Of a DNA stretch of 64,000 nucleotides, positions 26,901-41,100 are shown one piece after another. Position 1 is the stretch's first letter; each line of letters starts with the position of its first letter. The translations under genes and the position numbers were made by a program. The stretch is from assembly GCF_007565055.1 (NCBI RefSeq), contig NC_044558.1:83025444-83089443 (forward strand), read 5' to 3'. Under the pieces are notes generated by a model. That model saw only the letters and a program-made list of their open reading frames with translations, ran no database searches and was not told the DNA's origin. This stretch comes from Rhinopithecus roxellana. Lineage: Eukaryota; Chordata; Mammalia; Primates; Cercopithecidae.

Positions 26901-29900
26901 GCTTTAAATAATTCAAGTAAGCTTTTACACAATAAAAACATACATTATCTATCAATTTAAAAAAGTACGCTTTGCCAATTACAAGATATAAAGTAAGTTA
27001 AAGTAACACTCTTCCATAAAAAATAAAATGTAATAGACACTGTATTCCATTTCTGCATGTTTATGCCCATACTGACAGTTTCTAACACAATCACTTGAAG
27101 GTTCCTATTGCCTGTTCCCAGTGAATTTTGCAAACAACAAATTGGTCTTTACTCTGTCAGACAGTTTCACAATGTTGCTTAGAATGTAAAACATAACAAA
27201 TGATCCGAACAAAACCAGACAAGAAACCTGGTGCTAACGGAAGGGAAATGACTACTAGCCATAGCCATAACATACCATGTGACTGACGAAGGAGAATCTG
27301 CTTCTGTAGTAAGAAGAAACTCTTCTACGTGAAGAGAGGGCCAGTTCCATACAGGAGTTAGAGTGTAAATATCCCATAAACTCAGCATGTTCTGCAATAG
27401 AGACATTTCATTTACATGTCTTTTTTTTTGAGACAGAATTTCGCTCTTGTCGCCCAGGCTGGAGCGCAGTGGTGCGATCTCAGCTCACTGCCACCTCCGC
27501 CTCCTGGGTTCAAACGATTCTTCTGCCTCAGCCTCCCGAGTAGCTGGGATTACAGGCACCCACCACCACGCCTGGCTAATTTTTTGTATTTTTAGTAGAG
27601 ACGGGGTTTCACCATGCTGGCCAGGCTGGTCTCGAACTCCGGACCTCAGGTGATCCACCCACCTCGGCCTCCCAAAGTGCTGGGATTACAGGCATGAGCC
27701 ACCGCGCCTAGCCTACATGTCTTAATGATTACAAATTTACATCTCAGGCCAGGCGCAGTGGCCTGTAATCCCAGCTACTCGGGAGGCTGAGGCAGAAGAA
27801 TCGTTTGAACCCAGGAGGCGGAGGTGGCAGTGAGCTGAGATCGCACCACTGCGCTCCAGCCTGGGCGACAAGAGCGAAACTCTGTTTCAAAAAAAAAAAA
27901 AAAAAAAAAAAAATTTACATTTCAGGATCAACTTTTTTTGGTACATATACTGAAATAAACCACAGCACACAAGATAGTAATCCACCCTAGCTAAAACCCT
28001 TGTCTTTGTAAGTCTGACAACATTTTTGTTGTAAAACATGATATCAAGTAAAAACATTGAAGGAGAAACAAGAAACATACATCAGTATCAAGAACAAAAA
28101 GTAGATTGTCTATCAGTTGGAACTTCTTTGCACCTACAAAAGAGAAAATAAATCGTCTAAGGATTTTACTTCAGTATTTCATATATCTAAATAGTAAATT
28201 AACATATTCACACAAAGGCAGAACTATATAATTACTAGGTCCTATTTTCTTTTATTCCTGCCTCTATTTCTGTTAGGTGATTACTAAAATGTAAAACCTC
28301 CCAAAATGAAGACTAACAACTGTAACATGTCAAGAACTGTCCTGTATGTGAACAACCATCAAACTATTCTGGCTTGTTCCAAAGAGTGGTAGGGTAAAAT
28401 GACCCATATGTCAGCCTAAGTACACTGACATAAAAATTAAAACTCACCAATAATTGTCTAAAGTAGTGTTATTAACTTATTTTACCTTTAATAATCTCTG
28501 CATCAATAAGGTTCTTAACTGTCATTCCTTTCTTGGAAAAATCTGGTTCCCATTTTGAGAATGCACAATTGCCAGTTCCCTGGAAAAATGAACACAGCAC
28601 ATCAAATGCAAATTTCATTTTTAGACCTGAGCCTTCCTCAAAGTAGAAACATGTAAGTTTTATAGGTTATTAACTTTAAAATATATTCATATATTCTAAC
28701 TAGGTTTCATCTTCCAGTTCCTCTCTTGATTTCAGAAGAGAATGAAATAAACAGTGTACTATTGGAATTCATGGTTATTACAACTTTTTTTTTTTTTTTT
28801 ACTAATTTGAGACAGGGTCTCACTCCATTGCCCAGGCTGGAGGGCAGTGATCACAGCTCACTGCAGCCTCAAACTCCTGGACTCAAGCGATCCTCCCACC
28901 TCAGCCTTCCCAGTAGCTGGGACTACAGGTGAGCATCACCACACCTGGCTAATTTACTATTTGTTGTAGAGACAGGGTCTCCCTATGTTTCTGAGACTGG
29001 TCTCAACCTCCTGGGCTCAAGCAATCCTCCCACCTCAGCCTCTTAAAGTGCTGGGATTATAGGCATGAGCCACTGTGCCAGCCTTCACACAAATATTTAA
29101 TGAGCTTATTTATGCAACTAGCACTAAAGACACGCAGTGAACTTTTAAGACCTCTTCCAGGATCATGATTAAAATATAGTCTTTGATAAGTATTTTCATT
29201 AAAATACCACAAATAATTGGAAAAAATGTTATAAATATTAATTTTAAATTATTTGAAACCCTGGTGAAATGTTAAATTAGATATGCACAATGTGGAAATA
29301 TGACTGCTTCTTTTCTCTCTTTTTTGTTTCTTCTTTTTTTAGAGACGGGATCTCACTTCGTTGCCAGGCTACAGTGAAGTGGCGTGATCATAGGTGCGAT
29401 CAGAGCTACTGCAGCCTCATACTCCTGGGCTCAAGCAATTCTTCTGCCTCAGCTTCCCAAGTAGCCGGGACCATAGGTGCATGCCATGGCACACAGCTGA
29501 CTACTACTTAATTCATAAATTTGGCAAGTAAAAATGTTGTAAATGTTGTAATTATATTGAGTTTTTGCCTAATCTTTGAATATAACATTAGGTATTTTCC
29601 TCCAAAATTCAAAGAAATTATGATCACAATTATTGGAAGTGGCATACCAATAATGAAATGTTACTTTTTACATGTAACATGAGATATAAGACATTATACA
29701 CAAGGTATACATGCCAATGGTTGTGAATGAATTGTGCTTTTCTATGTGCATCCTTGTCCACATTCCCATTTCACTAATAACAAAACTTGCAAGTAGCCTA
29801 GCTAACCAAGACTAAGAATAACGTAGAATCACTTAGGAGGCAGAGATTACATCAAAGACACGTTACTCTTTTAGGACCATTCTCTAACACTAAGGTTCTT

Positions 29901-32900
29901 AACCTGACTTGAATTTCAAGATTCAAGGGATCTGTGAAGCTGGATGGGCAAAAAATTTACATCTTTATTTTCACTAATCTCCATCTGAAACAGAATTTCT
30001 TTCACTTATGAATGAAGGCCACGAAAACCCCAAAAAACAAAAAGCAGTAGCACCGGCAGTCCCTGTGAGTATGTCACCAGTAGTAATCACACTTCCTATT
30101 AGAAAAAGTGTGATAACCATAATTTTGAAGTAGTGGTGTGTAAATATTTATTTCAAGATAGCTGCAACAATGTGCTGTTTTCCATCAGTGACAAAGTCAC
30201 GGGTACTGTAACAATGGAATTTTTGGTTTTGTTTTCTATCGTTTTTGTCTGCTCTCATAATTGAAAAAAAAAGCTATACTTCAGGTAAAGATTAGGTAAA
30301 GAAAAGATGCAATATTTTTTCCAAGACAGAAATTTATTTATTGAGTTATTTTTAATTACCTTAATATTATAATTTCCTTGTTTCGGTTATACGTTACACA
30401 TTATTTTGCAATTTAACCAAAACAATAACATTTTTGTGAGAAAACGCTTTAGGCAACAAAAAACAAAACTTTATAAAAACAATTACCCCAATTATCACAG
30501 GAACTTCACTTGCTAAATCTCCAGCCACAAGACTGAGACAACCAAGAGTATGATAATTTTCAGTAGAAATAAAACTGGACTTGATTTGTCCTTGTAACTG
30601 CAAAATTAAAAACAACAAGAATGTCATATATATAACACATATTTATGCTCCACAAAATCACTAAAATCAGTTTATATCAATCAGTTATAAATCTTTTTTT
30701 TTTTTTTTGCGCCAGAGTTTTGCTCTTATTGCCCAGGCTGGAGTGCTATGGCACAATCTCGGCTCACTGCAACCTCTGCCTCCCAGGTTCAAGCGATTCC
30801 CTGCCTCAGCCTCCCGAGTAGCTGGGAGTACAGGCATGTGTCACCACCCCCTGGCTAATTTTGTGTTTTTTAGTAGAGATGGGGTTTCTCCATGTTGGTC
30901 AGGCTGGTCTCAAACTCAGGTGATCTGCCCCCTCGGCCTCCCAAAGTGCTGGGATTACAGGCGTGAGCCACTGCACCCAGCCTAAATGTATTTTTAAGTA
31001 GAAATGTTATTAAAATGTTATATCATAATAATTTCTAAAATATCAAGAAGTAGACCAATTATATATAGAGACACTACTACATTTACATTAAATGTAATTT
31101 TTTTAAGAGGACACTATGGATTTATTTTCTTACCTTTTTTGCTGTACTGAAGTCTACATTCTCAATTGCTGCATTAAAAAAGAAAGCAGGCTAAATGTAT
31201 AATATTAATCTATAAAAACAATACAAGTCACCTCTTTTGTGTCAAGGTGAAATTAAATACAATCTAGTTCAAAGAACACCGGTGAGAATCAAGTTTTGCC
31301 CCTGACCAAAATACGCAAACTGTGACATGTTAGATTCAGGGGACCAGCCAGTACCTCTCCATACCTACCCTTACCACCTCTCTTCCTACTAAGGGGATCT
31401 TCTCCCTACTCCAACTCTCCTGCACTTCTCATTGTTTGGAATAGCTCTTACTTTTCTAGCTCCATCATTAAGCTATAGAAAATAAATCTTCAATCTTGTC
31501 ATATACCCAAGACCTAGCACAGCCCTGGCAAGTCAATATTTTTAAAATGTCACTTAGGCTGGGCACAGTGACTCATGCCTATAATCCCAGCACTTTTGGA
31601 GGCCGAGACTGGCAGATCACTTGACAAGGAGGAGTTGGAGACCAGCCTGGCCAACATGGTGAAACCCCGCCTCTAGTAAAAATACAAAAATTAGCCAGGT
31701 GTGGTTGTGCGCACCTGTAATCACAGTTACTTGGGAGACTGAGGCACAAGAATCACTTGAACCTGGGAAGTGAAGGTTGCAGTGAGCCGATACTGCACCA
31801 CTGCACTCAAGCCTAGGCAACAGAGCGAGACTCCATCTCAAAAATAAATAAATAAATAAAAATAATAAAATAAAATAAAATGTTATATACCTGTTCCAAA
31901 TCCATTCCTCAAATACTTTTACTTGGCTCAGAGGGATAAATGGTCCAGACTACTAGCTTAAAACATATTTTACATTATTGTTCTGCACTATATATATTTT
32001 TCTTTTGAGACAGAGTTTCTCTCTTGCTGCACAGACTGGAGTGCTACGGCGCGATCTCGGCTCACCACACCTCTGCCTCCTGGGTTCAAGCAATTCTCCT
32101 GCCTCAGCCTCCCGAGTAGCTGGGATTACAGGCGTCTGCCACCCTGCCTGGCTAATTTTGTATTTTTAGTAGAGACAGGGTTTCTCCATGTTGGTCAGGT
32201 TGGTCTTGCACTCCCAATCTCAGGTGATCTGCCCGCCTTGGCCTCCCAAAATGCCAGGATTATAGGCATGAGCCACCGCGCCCGCCCTGTTCTGCACTAT
32301 TAACACTACATAGCCATTTCCATTTCCAGGTTCATTCACCACATTAAAAAGCATTTATTATTGTGCTAGCAAATGTCTTGTCTTTCCCAACTAAACTGTT
32401 GAAGCTTTTCTCCCCAACTAAGCTCCTTGAAGGCCATACCAAAATTACATTTATTCAAATACTGTTCCAGCTCTAATAGAGGAGAATAAGTGTACTCTGA
32501 ATACTTAAAAGTATACTCAATTATAACTAAATACAATTAAGATAAAATAAGCTTAAAGAGTACTTAAAATTTTACTAATTACTAAATTAATAAAACTAGT
32601 AAATATTGCTGCAAATCAATAATAAAATATAATGTATTACTTACCTTGTTGAATTTTTAAAAGCTGAAGGTTTGTAATACAAAAAAATCCACTGTACGTA
32701 AGAAGTAGCATATAATAGGTACCTATTGAAATAAAATCAGAATCAGTTCCTTTTTTTTGAGACGGAGTCTCATTCTGCCGCCAGGCTCGAGTGCAGTGGT
32801 GCAATCTCGGCTCATTGCAACCTCTGCCTCTAGGGTGCAAGCGATTCTCCTGCCTCAGCCTCCCGAGTACCTGGGAGTACAGGTGTGCACCACCACGCCC

Positions 32901-35108
32901 AGCTAATTTTTGTATTTTTAGTAGAGACAGTTGCCTCAGCCTCCCAAAGTGCTGGGATTACAGGCGAAAGCCACTGTACATGGCCAGGAATCAGTTACTT
33001 TAAAAGGCACATGGGGCCGGGCGCGGTGGCTCAAGCCTGTAATCCCAGCACTTTGGGAGGCTGAGACGGGCGGATCACGAGGTTAGGAGATAGAGACCAT
33101 CCTGGCTAACATGGTGAAACCCTGTCTCTACTAAAAAATACAAAAAACTAGCCTGGCGAGGTGGCGGGCGCCTATAGTCCCAGCTACTCGGGAGGCTGAG
33201 GCAGGAGAATGGCGTAAACCTGGGAGGTGGTGCTTGCAGTGAGCTGAGATCCGGCCACTGCACTCCAGCCTGGGCGACAGAGCGAGACTCCATCACAAAA
33301 AAAAAAAAAAAAAAGGCACATGGATATAAAATTTAAACCAGTGTCTGTTTGAATGTGGCTTTTCAACAAAGAGAGAAAGAAAGAAAGAGGCGGGGTGCAG
33401 TGGCTCATGCCTGTAATGCCAACACTTTGGGAGGCCAAGGCAGGTGGATCACAAGGTCAGGAGCTCGAGACCAGTCTGACCAACATGGTGAAACCCCGTC
33501 TCTACTAGAAATAAAAAAATTAGCTGGGTGTGGGGGTGCGCGCCTGTAGTCCCAGCTACTCAGGTGGCTGAGGCAGGAGAACTGCTTGAACCTGGGTGGC
33601 GGAGGTTGCAGTGAGCCGAAATTGCACCACTGCACTCCAGCCTGGGCGACAGAGTGGGACTCCATCTCAGAAAAAAAAGTAGAGAAAGAGGAAGGAAGGG
33701 AGGGAGGGAGGGAGGAAGGAAAGAAGGCAGGCAGGCAGGAAGGCACGCACGCACGCACACACAAACAAACAGTATCTGGAACTACCTTAAAAATATGTCA
33801 ATGTGGGCCCGGCGCGATGGCTCAAGCCTGTAATCCCAGCACTTTGGGAGGCCGAGACGGGCGGATCACGAGGTCAGGAGATCGAGACCATCCTGGCTAA
33901 CACGGTGAAACCCCGTCTCTACTAAAAACTACAACAACAACAAAAAAAACTAGCCGGGTGAGGTAGCGGCACCTGTAGTCCCAGCTACCCGGGAGGCTGA
34001 GGCAGGAGAATGGCGTGAACCCGGGAGGCGGAGCTTGCAGTGAGCTGAGATCCGGCCATAGCACTCCAGCCCGGGTGACACAGCGAGACTCCGTCTCAAA
34101 AAAAAAAAAAAAAAAATGTCAATGTGAAGTTTTTTTTTTTTTTGAGACAGGGTCTCAATCTGTCTCCCAGGCTGGAGTGCAATGGCACGACCACAGCTCA
34201 CTGCAGCCTCAACCTCCAGGCCCAAGAGATCCTCCCAACTCAGCCTCCTGAGAAGGTGGGACTACACACACCAACACATCTGGCTAATTTTTTTATTTTT
34301 TGTAGAGCTGGAGGCCTCTCTATGTTATCCAGGCTGGTTTCGAGCTCCTAGACTCAAGTGATGCTCCCACCTCAGTCTCCTAAAGTGCTAGGATTACAGA
34401 TGTGAGCCACCACACACAGCCTGCTCATTTAAATTCTAATAATCAAATATTATAGTAATGTTACAGATAAAGCTTATTTACAAAGAACTAGTAAGTTATT
34501 CGCAAAAACATTGTTAACTTCTTTTGAAACTTTTATTAAAACAATAAACTTCATGTGCCAGAAAAAAATCTCAGATATATCAAAATAAACTAAGGCCCAG
34601 TTAACATTTCTTGAAGTAAAAATATAATAAATATACTGAAGCCCAGAAACACATTTTAAAAGAATATAATGTCTCCTTGGTAACCTATAGAAATCTCGAA
34701 ACCGTAAAAATAAGTTTAGAATATTATATTTAGGAAAAGTATATGTTTAAACCTCTAAAAAGAGCTAAAATATAAAAATTGTTTCTTACAATATTAATTG
34801 CATTGATAGGAAAAAAAGTATAAAAAATACAGAAAAGGCCGGGCACAGTGACTCACAGGCGGATCACCTGAGGCGGGTGGATCACTTGAGGTCAGGAGTT
34901 CGAGACCAGCCTGGCCAACATGGTGAAACTCCGTCTCTATTAAAAACAAAAAATTAGCCAGACGTGGTAGCGGGCGCCTGTAATCCCAGCTACTCGGGAG
35001 ACTGAGGCAGGAGAATCGCTTGAACCCGGGAGGCGGAGGTTTCAGCGAGCTAAGGTCGTGCCATTGCACTCCAGCCTGGGGGACAAGAGGGAGAGACTTC
35101 ATCTCAAA

Positions 35109-35141
<33 letters not shown>

Positions 35142-38100
35142 AAAAAACAGAAAAAATGTAGGTAGCATAACAATGAATTTATATAATTTATTAATCAAAA
35201 ATTGGAATTTTTGATTGGATATTAATCAGAAGTCATTCAGGCTGGGTACAGTGGCTCACAGTAATCCCAACACTTTGGGAGGCCCAGGCCGGTGGATCAC
35301 TCACTTGGGGTCAGGAGCTTGAGACCAGCCCAGCCAACATGGTGAACCTCCATCTCTACTAAAAATACAAAAATTAGCCGGGTGTGGTGGCACACGCCTG
35401 TAATCCCAGCTACTCAGGAGGCTGAGGCAGGAGACGCTTGAACCCGGGAGCTGGAGGTTGCAGTGAGCTGAGATTGCACCACTGCACTCCAGCCTGGGAG
35501 ACAAAGCGAGACTCCATTTAAAAAAAAAAAAAGGCCGGGCGTGGTGGCTCAAGCCTGTAATCCCAGCACTTTGGGAGGCCGAGACAGGCGGATCACGAGG
35601 TCAGGAGATCGAGACCATCCTGGCTAACACAGTGAAACCCTGTCTTTACTAAAAAATACAAAAAACTAGCCAGGCGAGGTGGCGGGCGCCTGTAGTCCCA
35701 GCTGCTCAGGAGGCTGAGGCAGGAGAATGGCGTAAACCCGGAAGGCAGAGCTTGCAGTGAGCTGAGATCCGGCCACTGCACTCCAGCCTGGGCGACAGAC
35801 AGAGAGAGACTCCATCTCAGAAAAAAAAAAAAAAGGCCTTCAAAAAAACTTCAGGAAAACTTACCTTCATTTGAACCATCCTTCTCAATGACAAGATTCT
35901 GGTAAGTCCGCCGATTTTCATCACTAGCTTTCCGAACAAATGCCTAAATGCAAATTAATTTCAAACAATAAAATTGAACACAGAAAACTACAATCAAGGA
36001 TTTTATTCTTTAAACTAGAGTTATCAATTCTCATTAGCAATAATTCTGCCTATATTCCAAACATCTTACTTTTAAAATGGAAAACTATTTTGGACAAGCG
36101 TACTAAATACCTTTGAGACTGCTCCCTTGTGATTTCTTGAGCCACAAGCTTACTAAACCTGGCCTAAGAAAATTTTTGTTTGACCTGGTGTTAATTTCTA
36201 TTACGTGAGAGCCAAGAATTTGGGATCCAAGCTATGGTAACACCTTCAAAGCTTAATTTTTCAAAAAAACATTCTTTTAATTTAAAATACCATTCAGTAC
36301 AGGGAAGAAACTCAATCCTGGCAGGCAAGAGACATTGTAACCAAGACCCCAAAGGCTTCATATGTCTGGGCATTCCCTCCTCTACCTTCCTGCCTCCGTT
36401 AACAAGCTGCCTGCTCCTGACTTAGCTGACCAAGCTGAATTCCCAACCACACAAGAACCTAACCGTTTGTCTCCTGGAGTTACTTCTCCCAAAGTTGTTA
36501 AAGTGGGACTCTCGCATTCCTAATAAAAACCTGACCATCTTCCAAGGTTAGTAAAGCGGGACTCTAGCACCTGACCAGATCCAGCCAGCTGAGCACAAGA
36601 TAGACTTCAGCCCTGGCCTTTAACCGAGTATTTCCTCATTTTAACCTAATTATGATACTAAAAATCATACCCAGGGATGGAAATTTAACATGGTAATGAG
36701 ACATACAACACATGAAAAAGGATGCAATCAATTCACAGGTGCTGAAAGTTCCCTGCCTCTACATGCCTACAAATCACTCTTTTCACCTCAGCTTCCTCAA
36801 AACGACAAGAGCTAAACCCTTCGGGAAGCTAGCACTTGGGATCCCTCTCCCATACGGTGTTCCCTTGAGATTCCTTGAGCCACAAGCCTACTAAACCTTC
36901 CCTGGGAAAATTTCTGTTTGACCTGGTGTTAATTTCTATTTACACGAGAGCCAAAAACTCAGGATCCAAGCTATGGTAACACCTTCGAAGCTTAACTGTT
37001 CAAAAAAACATTGTTTTAATTTAAAACACGTGTTAAGTAATAGTTTGCTGAAGTTTTAGTTATCTAAGAGATTTAGAATTTAAATAATGAAAATTAAAAT
37101 ATAACAAGATCTTACATTAGTGAGTAGTGTTTGTTTTGATGTTACATGAATAAGATGTAGGTTGCCACTTCTCTCGCCAACCAAAAGAAACTTTCCTTCT
37201 TGACAAAGGCCAACTACATCCACTTCAGTATCTGAAAATTTCAAATCAAAGTTATAAGCTTCCTTTGAAAATCCTTATTTCCCATACAAAAAAAATACAA
37301 ATTTTTCTCATTAAAAAGCCAACGATTACTTAAGTTACTTCTAAATACTGCAAAACAGATGTGATGAAAGTAAAAAAGAATGTTGTTGACTTTTATTCAG
37401 TCAACAAATATTTTTTGTTTTGTTTTGTTTTTGAGACAGCGTCTCACTCTACTACCCAGGCTGGAGTGGAGTGGTACCACCCCAGTTCACCACACCCTAG
37501 ACTTCCTGGGCTCAGTCAGGCAATTCTCCCGCCTCAGCCTCCCAGGTAGCTGGGACCACAGGTACACACTACTATGGCCAGCTAATTTTTTGTACTTTTT
37601 ATAGAGATGGGGTTTTGCCATGTTACCTAGACCGGTCTCAAACTCCTGGGCTCAAGCGATTGTCCATCACTGCCTCCCAATTACATCCCAGGTTACAGAT
37701 GTGAGCCACTGCAAGCAGCTGGTCAACAAATACTTATTGAGCACTTACTTCATGCTAAGCATTGTTCTAGGCCTTTTGCACATATCTGAGAACAGTAACA
37801 AAAGATTACCACCATCACAGAGTTCATATTCTAAGACAGAAATAGCAGATAAATGACCAGGCGTGGTGGCTCACACCTGTAATCCCAGCACTTTGGGAGG
37901 CCAAGGCAGGCAGATCACTTGAGGTCAGGACTGGCCAACATGGTGAAACCCCAACCCTACTAAAAATATAAAATTAGCTGGGCATGGTGGCACGTGCCTG
38001 TAATCCAGGCTACTCGGGAGGCTGAGACAAGAGAATTGCTTAAACCCAGGAGGTGGAGGCTGCAGTGAGCTGAAATTGCGCCACTGCACTCCAGCCTAGG

Positions 38101-41100
38101 CGACAGCGTCACACTGTCTCAAAAAAAAAAAAAAAGGAAATAGCTGATAAACAATTAGCATAATAAACAAACTCTAAGACATGTAAGAAGGTGACAGATG
38201 TTCTGAAAAAAAATGTAGAGCCAGGTAAGAGAGCTCAGAAGAATGGCGCGTTTTGCAGTGTCAATTAGAAAGCTCACAGGAGACATGAAAGAGGTGAGGA
38301 AATTAGCCAAATGGCTAAAATGGAAGAGCATTCAGAGCATTCAGACGGTGGGCACAGCTCGAGGAAAGATCATCGGGTGGGAAGTGCCTGTTGTATTCAT
38401 GCAAAAGCAAGAAGGCCAAGGTAACAGAAAACAAAGCAGTAAGGGAAGGGACAAGAAAACAGCAAGGTGTAACTGGCTTACGAACACAAGTTATTCTGCC
38501 ACGATGTCTTTCCACAAATGGATCATCATCACCGCATCCCACCATTTCATAGAAGAAACTGTGAATCTTGTGGACTAATCAGCGTCAGTACATCAAGATT
38601 TCATAAAACACAAGTTTATTGCCTCCATGTTGCAATCAAGATATGTTCCAAAATGCATGCGTTCTGTTTCCTTTTCAGTTAAGTTCTTATGTAAAAGTTT
38701 CAACAACTATCTGTCTCTTAAAATTTCTTCTACTCAATGGCTGGGTACAGTGGCTCACGCCTGTAATCCCAGCACTTTGGGAGGCCAAGGTGGATAGATC
38801 ATTTGAAGTCAGGAATCTGAGACCAGCCTGGCCAACATGGTGAAACCCGACCCTACTAAAAATACAAAAATTACCAGGCATGGTGGCAGGCACCTGTAAT
38901 CCCAACTACTTGGGAGGCTGAGGCAGAAGAATCTCTTGAACCTGGGAGGTGGAGGTTGCAGTGAGCTGAGAGAACACCATTGCACTCCAGCCTGGGCCAC
39001 AGAGCGAGACTCAGTCTCAGCAAAAAAAAAAAAAAAAAGGCCGGGCACAGTGGCTCACGTCTGTAATCCCAACACTTCAGGAGGCCGAGGTGGGTGGATC
39101 ACGAGGTCAGGAGTTTGAGACCAGCCTGGCCAACATAGTGAAACCCTGTTTCTACTAAAAATAAAAAAAAAAAAAAAAAATTAGCAGGGCGTGGTGATGG
39201 GTGCCTGTAGTCCCAGATACCTGGGAGGCTGAGGCAGGAGAATTGCTTGAACACTGGAAGAGGAGGTTGCAGTGAGCCAACATCACACCACTGCACTCTG
39301 GCCTAGGTGACAGTACGACACTGTATCTCAAAAAAAAAAAAAAATTTCTACTCAAGAAAGAAAAAACTTTCGGGGCCGGGTGTGGTGGCTCATGCCTATA
39401 ATCCCAGCGCTTTGGGAGGCTGAGACGGGCAGATCACAAGGTCAGGAGATCGAGACTATCCTGGCTAACACGGTGAAACGCTGTCTCTACTAAAAAAAAA
39501 AATATGCCGGGCGCGGTGGCTCAAGCCTGTAATCCCAGCACTTTGGGAGGCTGAGATGGGCAGATCACAAGGTCAGGAGATCGAGACCATCCTGGCTAAC
39601 ACGATGAAACCCCGTCTCTACTAAAAAATACAAAAACCTAGCCGGGTGAGGTGGCGGGCACCTGTAGTCCTAGCTACTCGGGAGGCTGAGGCAGGAGAAT
39701 GGCATAAACCCGGGAGGCGGAGCTTGCAGTGAGCTGAGATCCGGCTACTGCACTCCAGCCTGGGCGACAGGGCGAGACTCCGTCTCAAAAAAATATATAT
39801 ATATACATACACAAAAAAAATTAGCCAGGCATGATGCCGGGTGCCTGTAGTCCCAGGTATTCAGGAGGCTGAGGCAGGGGAATGGCGTGAACCCGGGAGG
39901 CAGAGTTTGCAGTGAGCCGAGATTGTGCCACTGCACTCCAGCCTGGGTGACAGAGCGAGATTCCATCTCAAAAAAAAAAAAAAAAAAAAAAAAAACTTTC
40001 ATAATATTCTTGCCTAAGCTCAGTACAATCATTGATTTACCCCTTAATTCACTCTTCTTTGTTTTTGAGACAAGACTCTTACTCTTGTCACTCAGGCTAG
40101 AGTACAGTGGCATAATCTTGGCTCAGTGCAACCTCTGCCTCCTGGGTTCAAGCAATTCTCCTGCCTCAGACTCCTGAGTAGCTGGGATTACAGGTGTATG
40201 TCACCATGCCTAGCTAATTTTTGTTTTTGTTTTTGTTTTGGAGACAGTCTTGCTCTGTCACCCAGACTGGAGTGCAGTGGCATGATCTTGGCTCACTGCA
40301 ACCTCCACCTCCCAGGTTCAAGCAATTCTCCTACCTCAGCCTCTCGAGTAGCTGAAACTACAGATGCACAGCACCACAGCCAGCTAATTTGTATATATTC
40401 GTAGAGAAAACGGGGTTTCACCGTGTTGCCCAGGCTGGTCTCAAACCCCTGAGCTCAGGCAATCTACCCACCTGGGCCTTCCAAAGTACAAAGATTACAG
40501 GCGTGATTTTTGTATTTTTAGTAGAAACGAGGTTTCACCATGTTGGCCAGGCTGGTCTTGAACTCCTGACCGCAAGTGATCCAGCTGCCTCAGCCTTCCA
40601 AAGTGCTGGGATTACAGGCATAAGCCACCACGCTCGGCTGTAATTCACTCTCAAGTCCACATCTGCATGTACTTGAAGTCTTGTAGCTTGATGAAGAATT
40701 AATTCATAAGTATGTTAAAGGATTTTTAGAGAGCTATTCATTCTAAAAATATGCAAATACCGATTAATGATACCGAAATTCTGTACAAGATACAGGAATT
40801 TGAACACAAATGAGCTCATATTTTCCATAGTATTCTAACACAAACAAGCAAACTAAATTGTTGCTTTACATGTGTATTTACCCTTAGATGTAAAGAGAGA
40901 AGGGATCTTGGTGTCCTTTGACTCTAGTGCCCAGCGCAAATAAGGCACTGAGCACTCAAGCTTAATTACTTGAAATTGGTCGAATTTGAAATCTCAGAAA
41001 TAATGGAGTAAAGAGGAGGCAATCCAACAGAAATTGGCAGCAGATATACTTGACTTCCAATTTATCTTACTTCATTGCATTATACTTACCAAAGACAAGA

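Noticed and set aside
33680..33775. The GGAA cluster as an ETS-type enhancer
   Set aside because: Only a few consecutive GGAA units and they are interrupted; it is better explained as decay of an Alu tail.
34794..35198. A (CAA)n run giving a poly-leucine frame
   Set aside because: Tail of an Alu; no coding support.
38243..38578. A 111-residue plus-strand open frame
   Set aside because: Mostly the second copy of the same ancient repeat; no acceptor, donor or known protein likeness.
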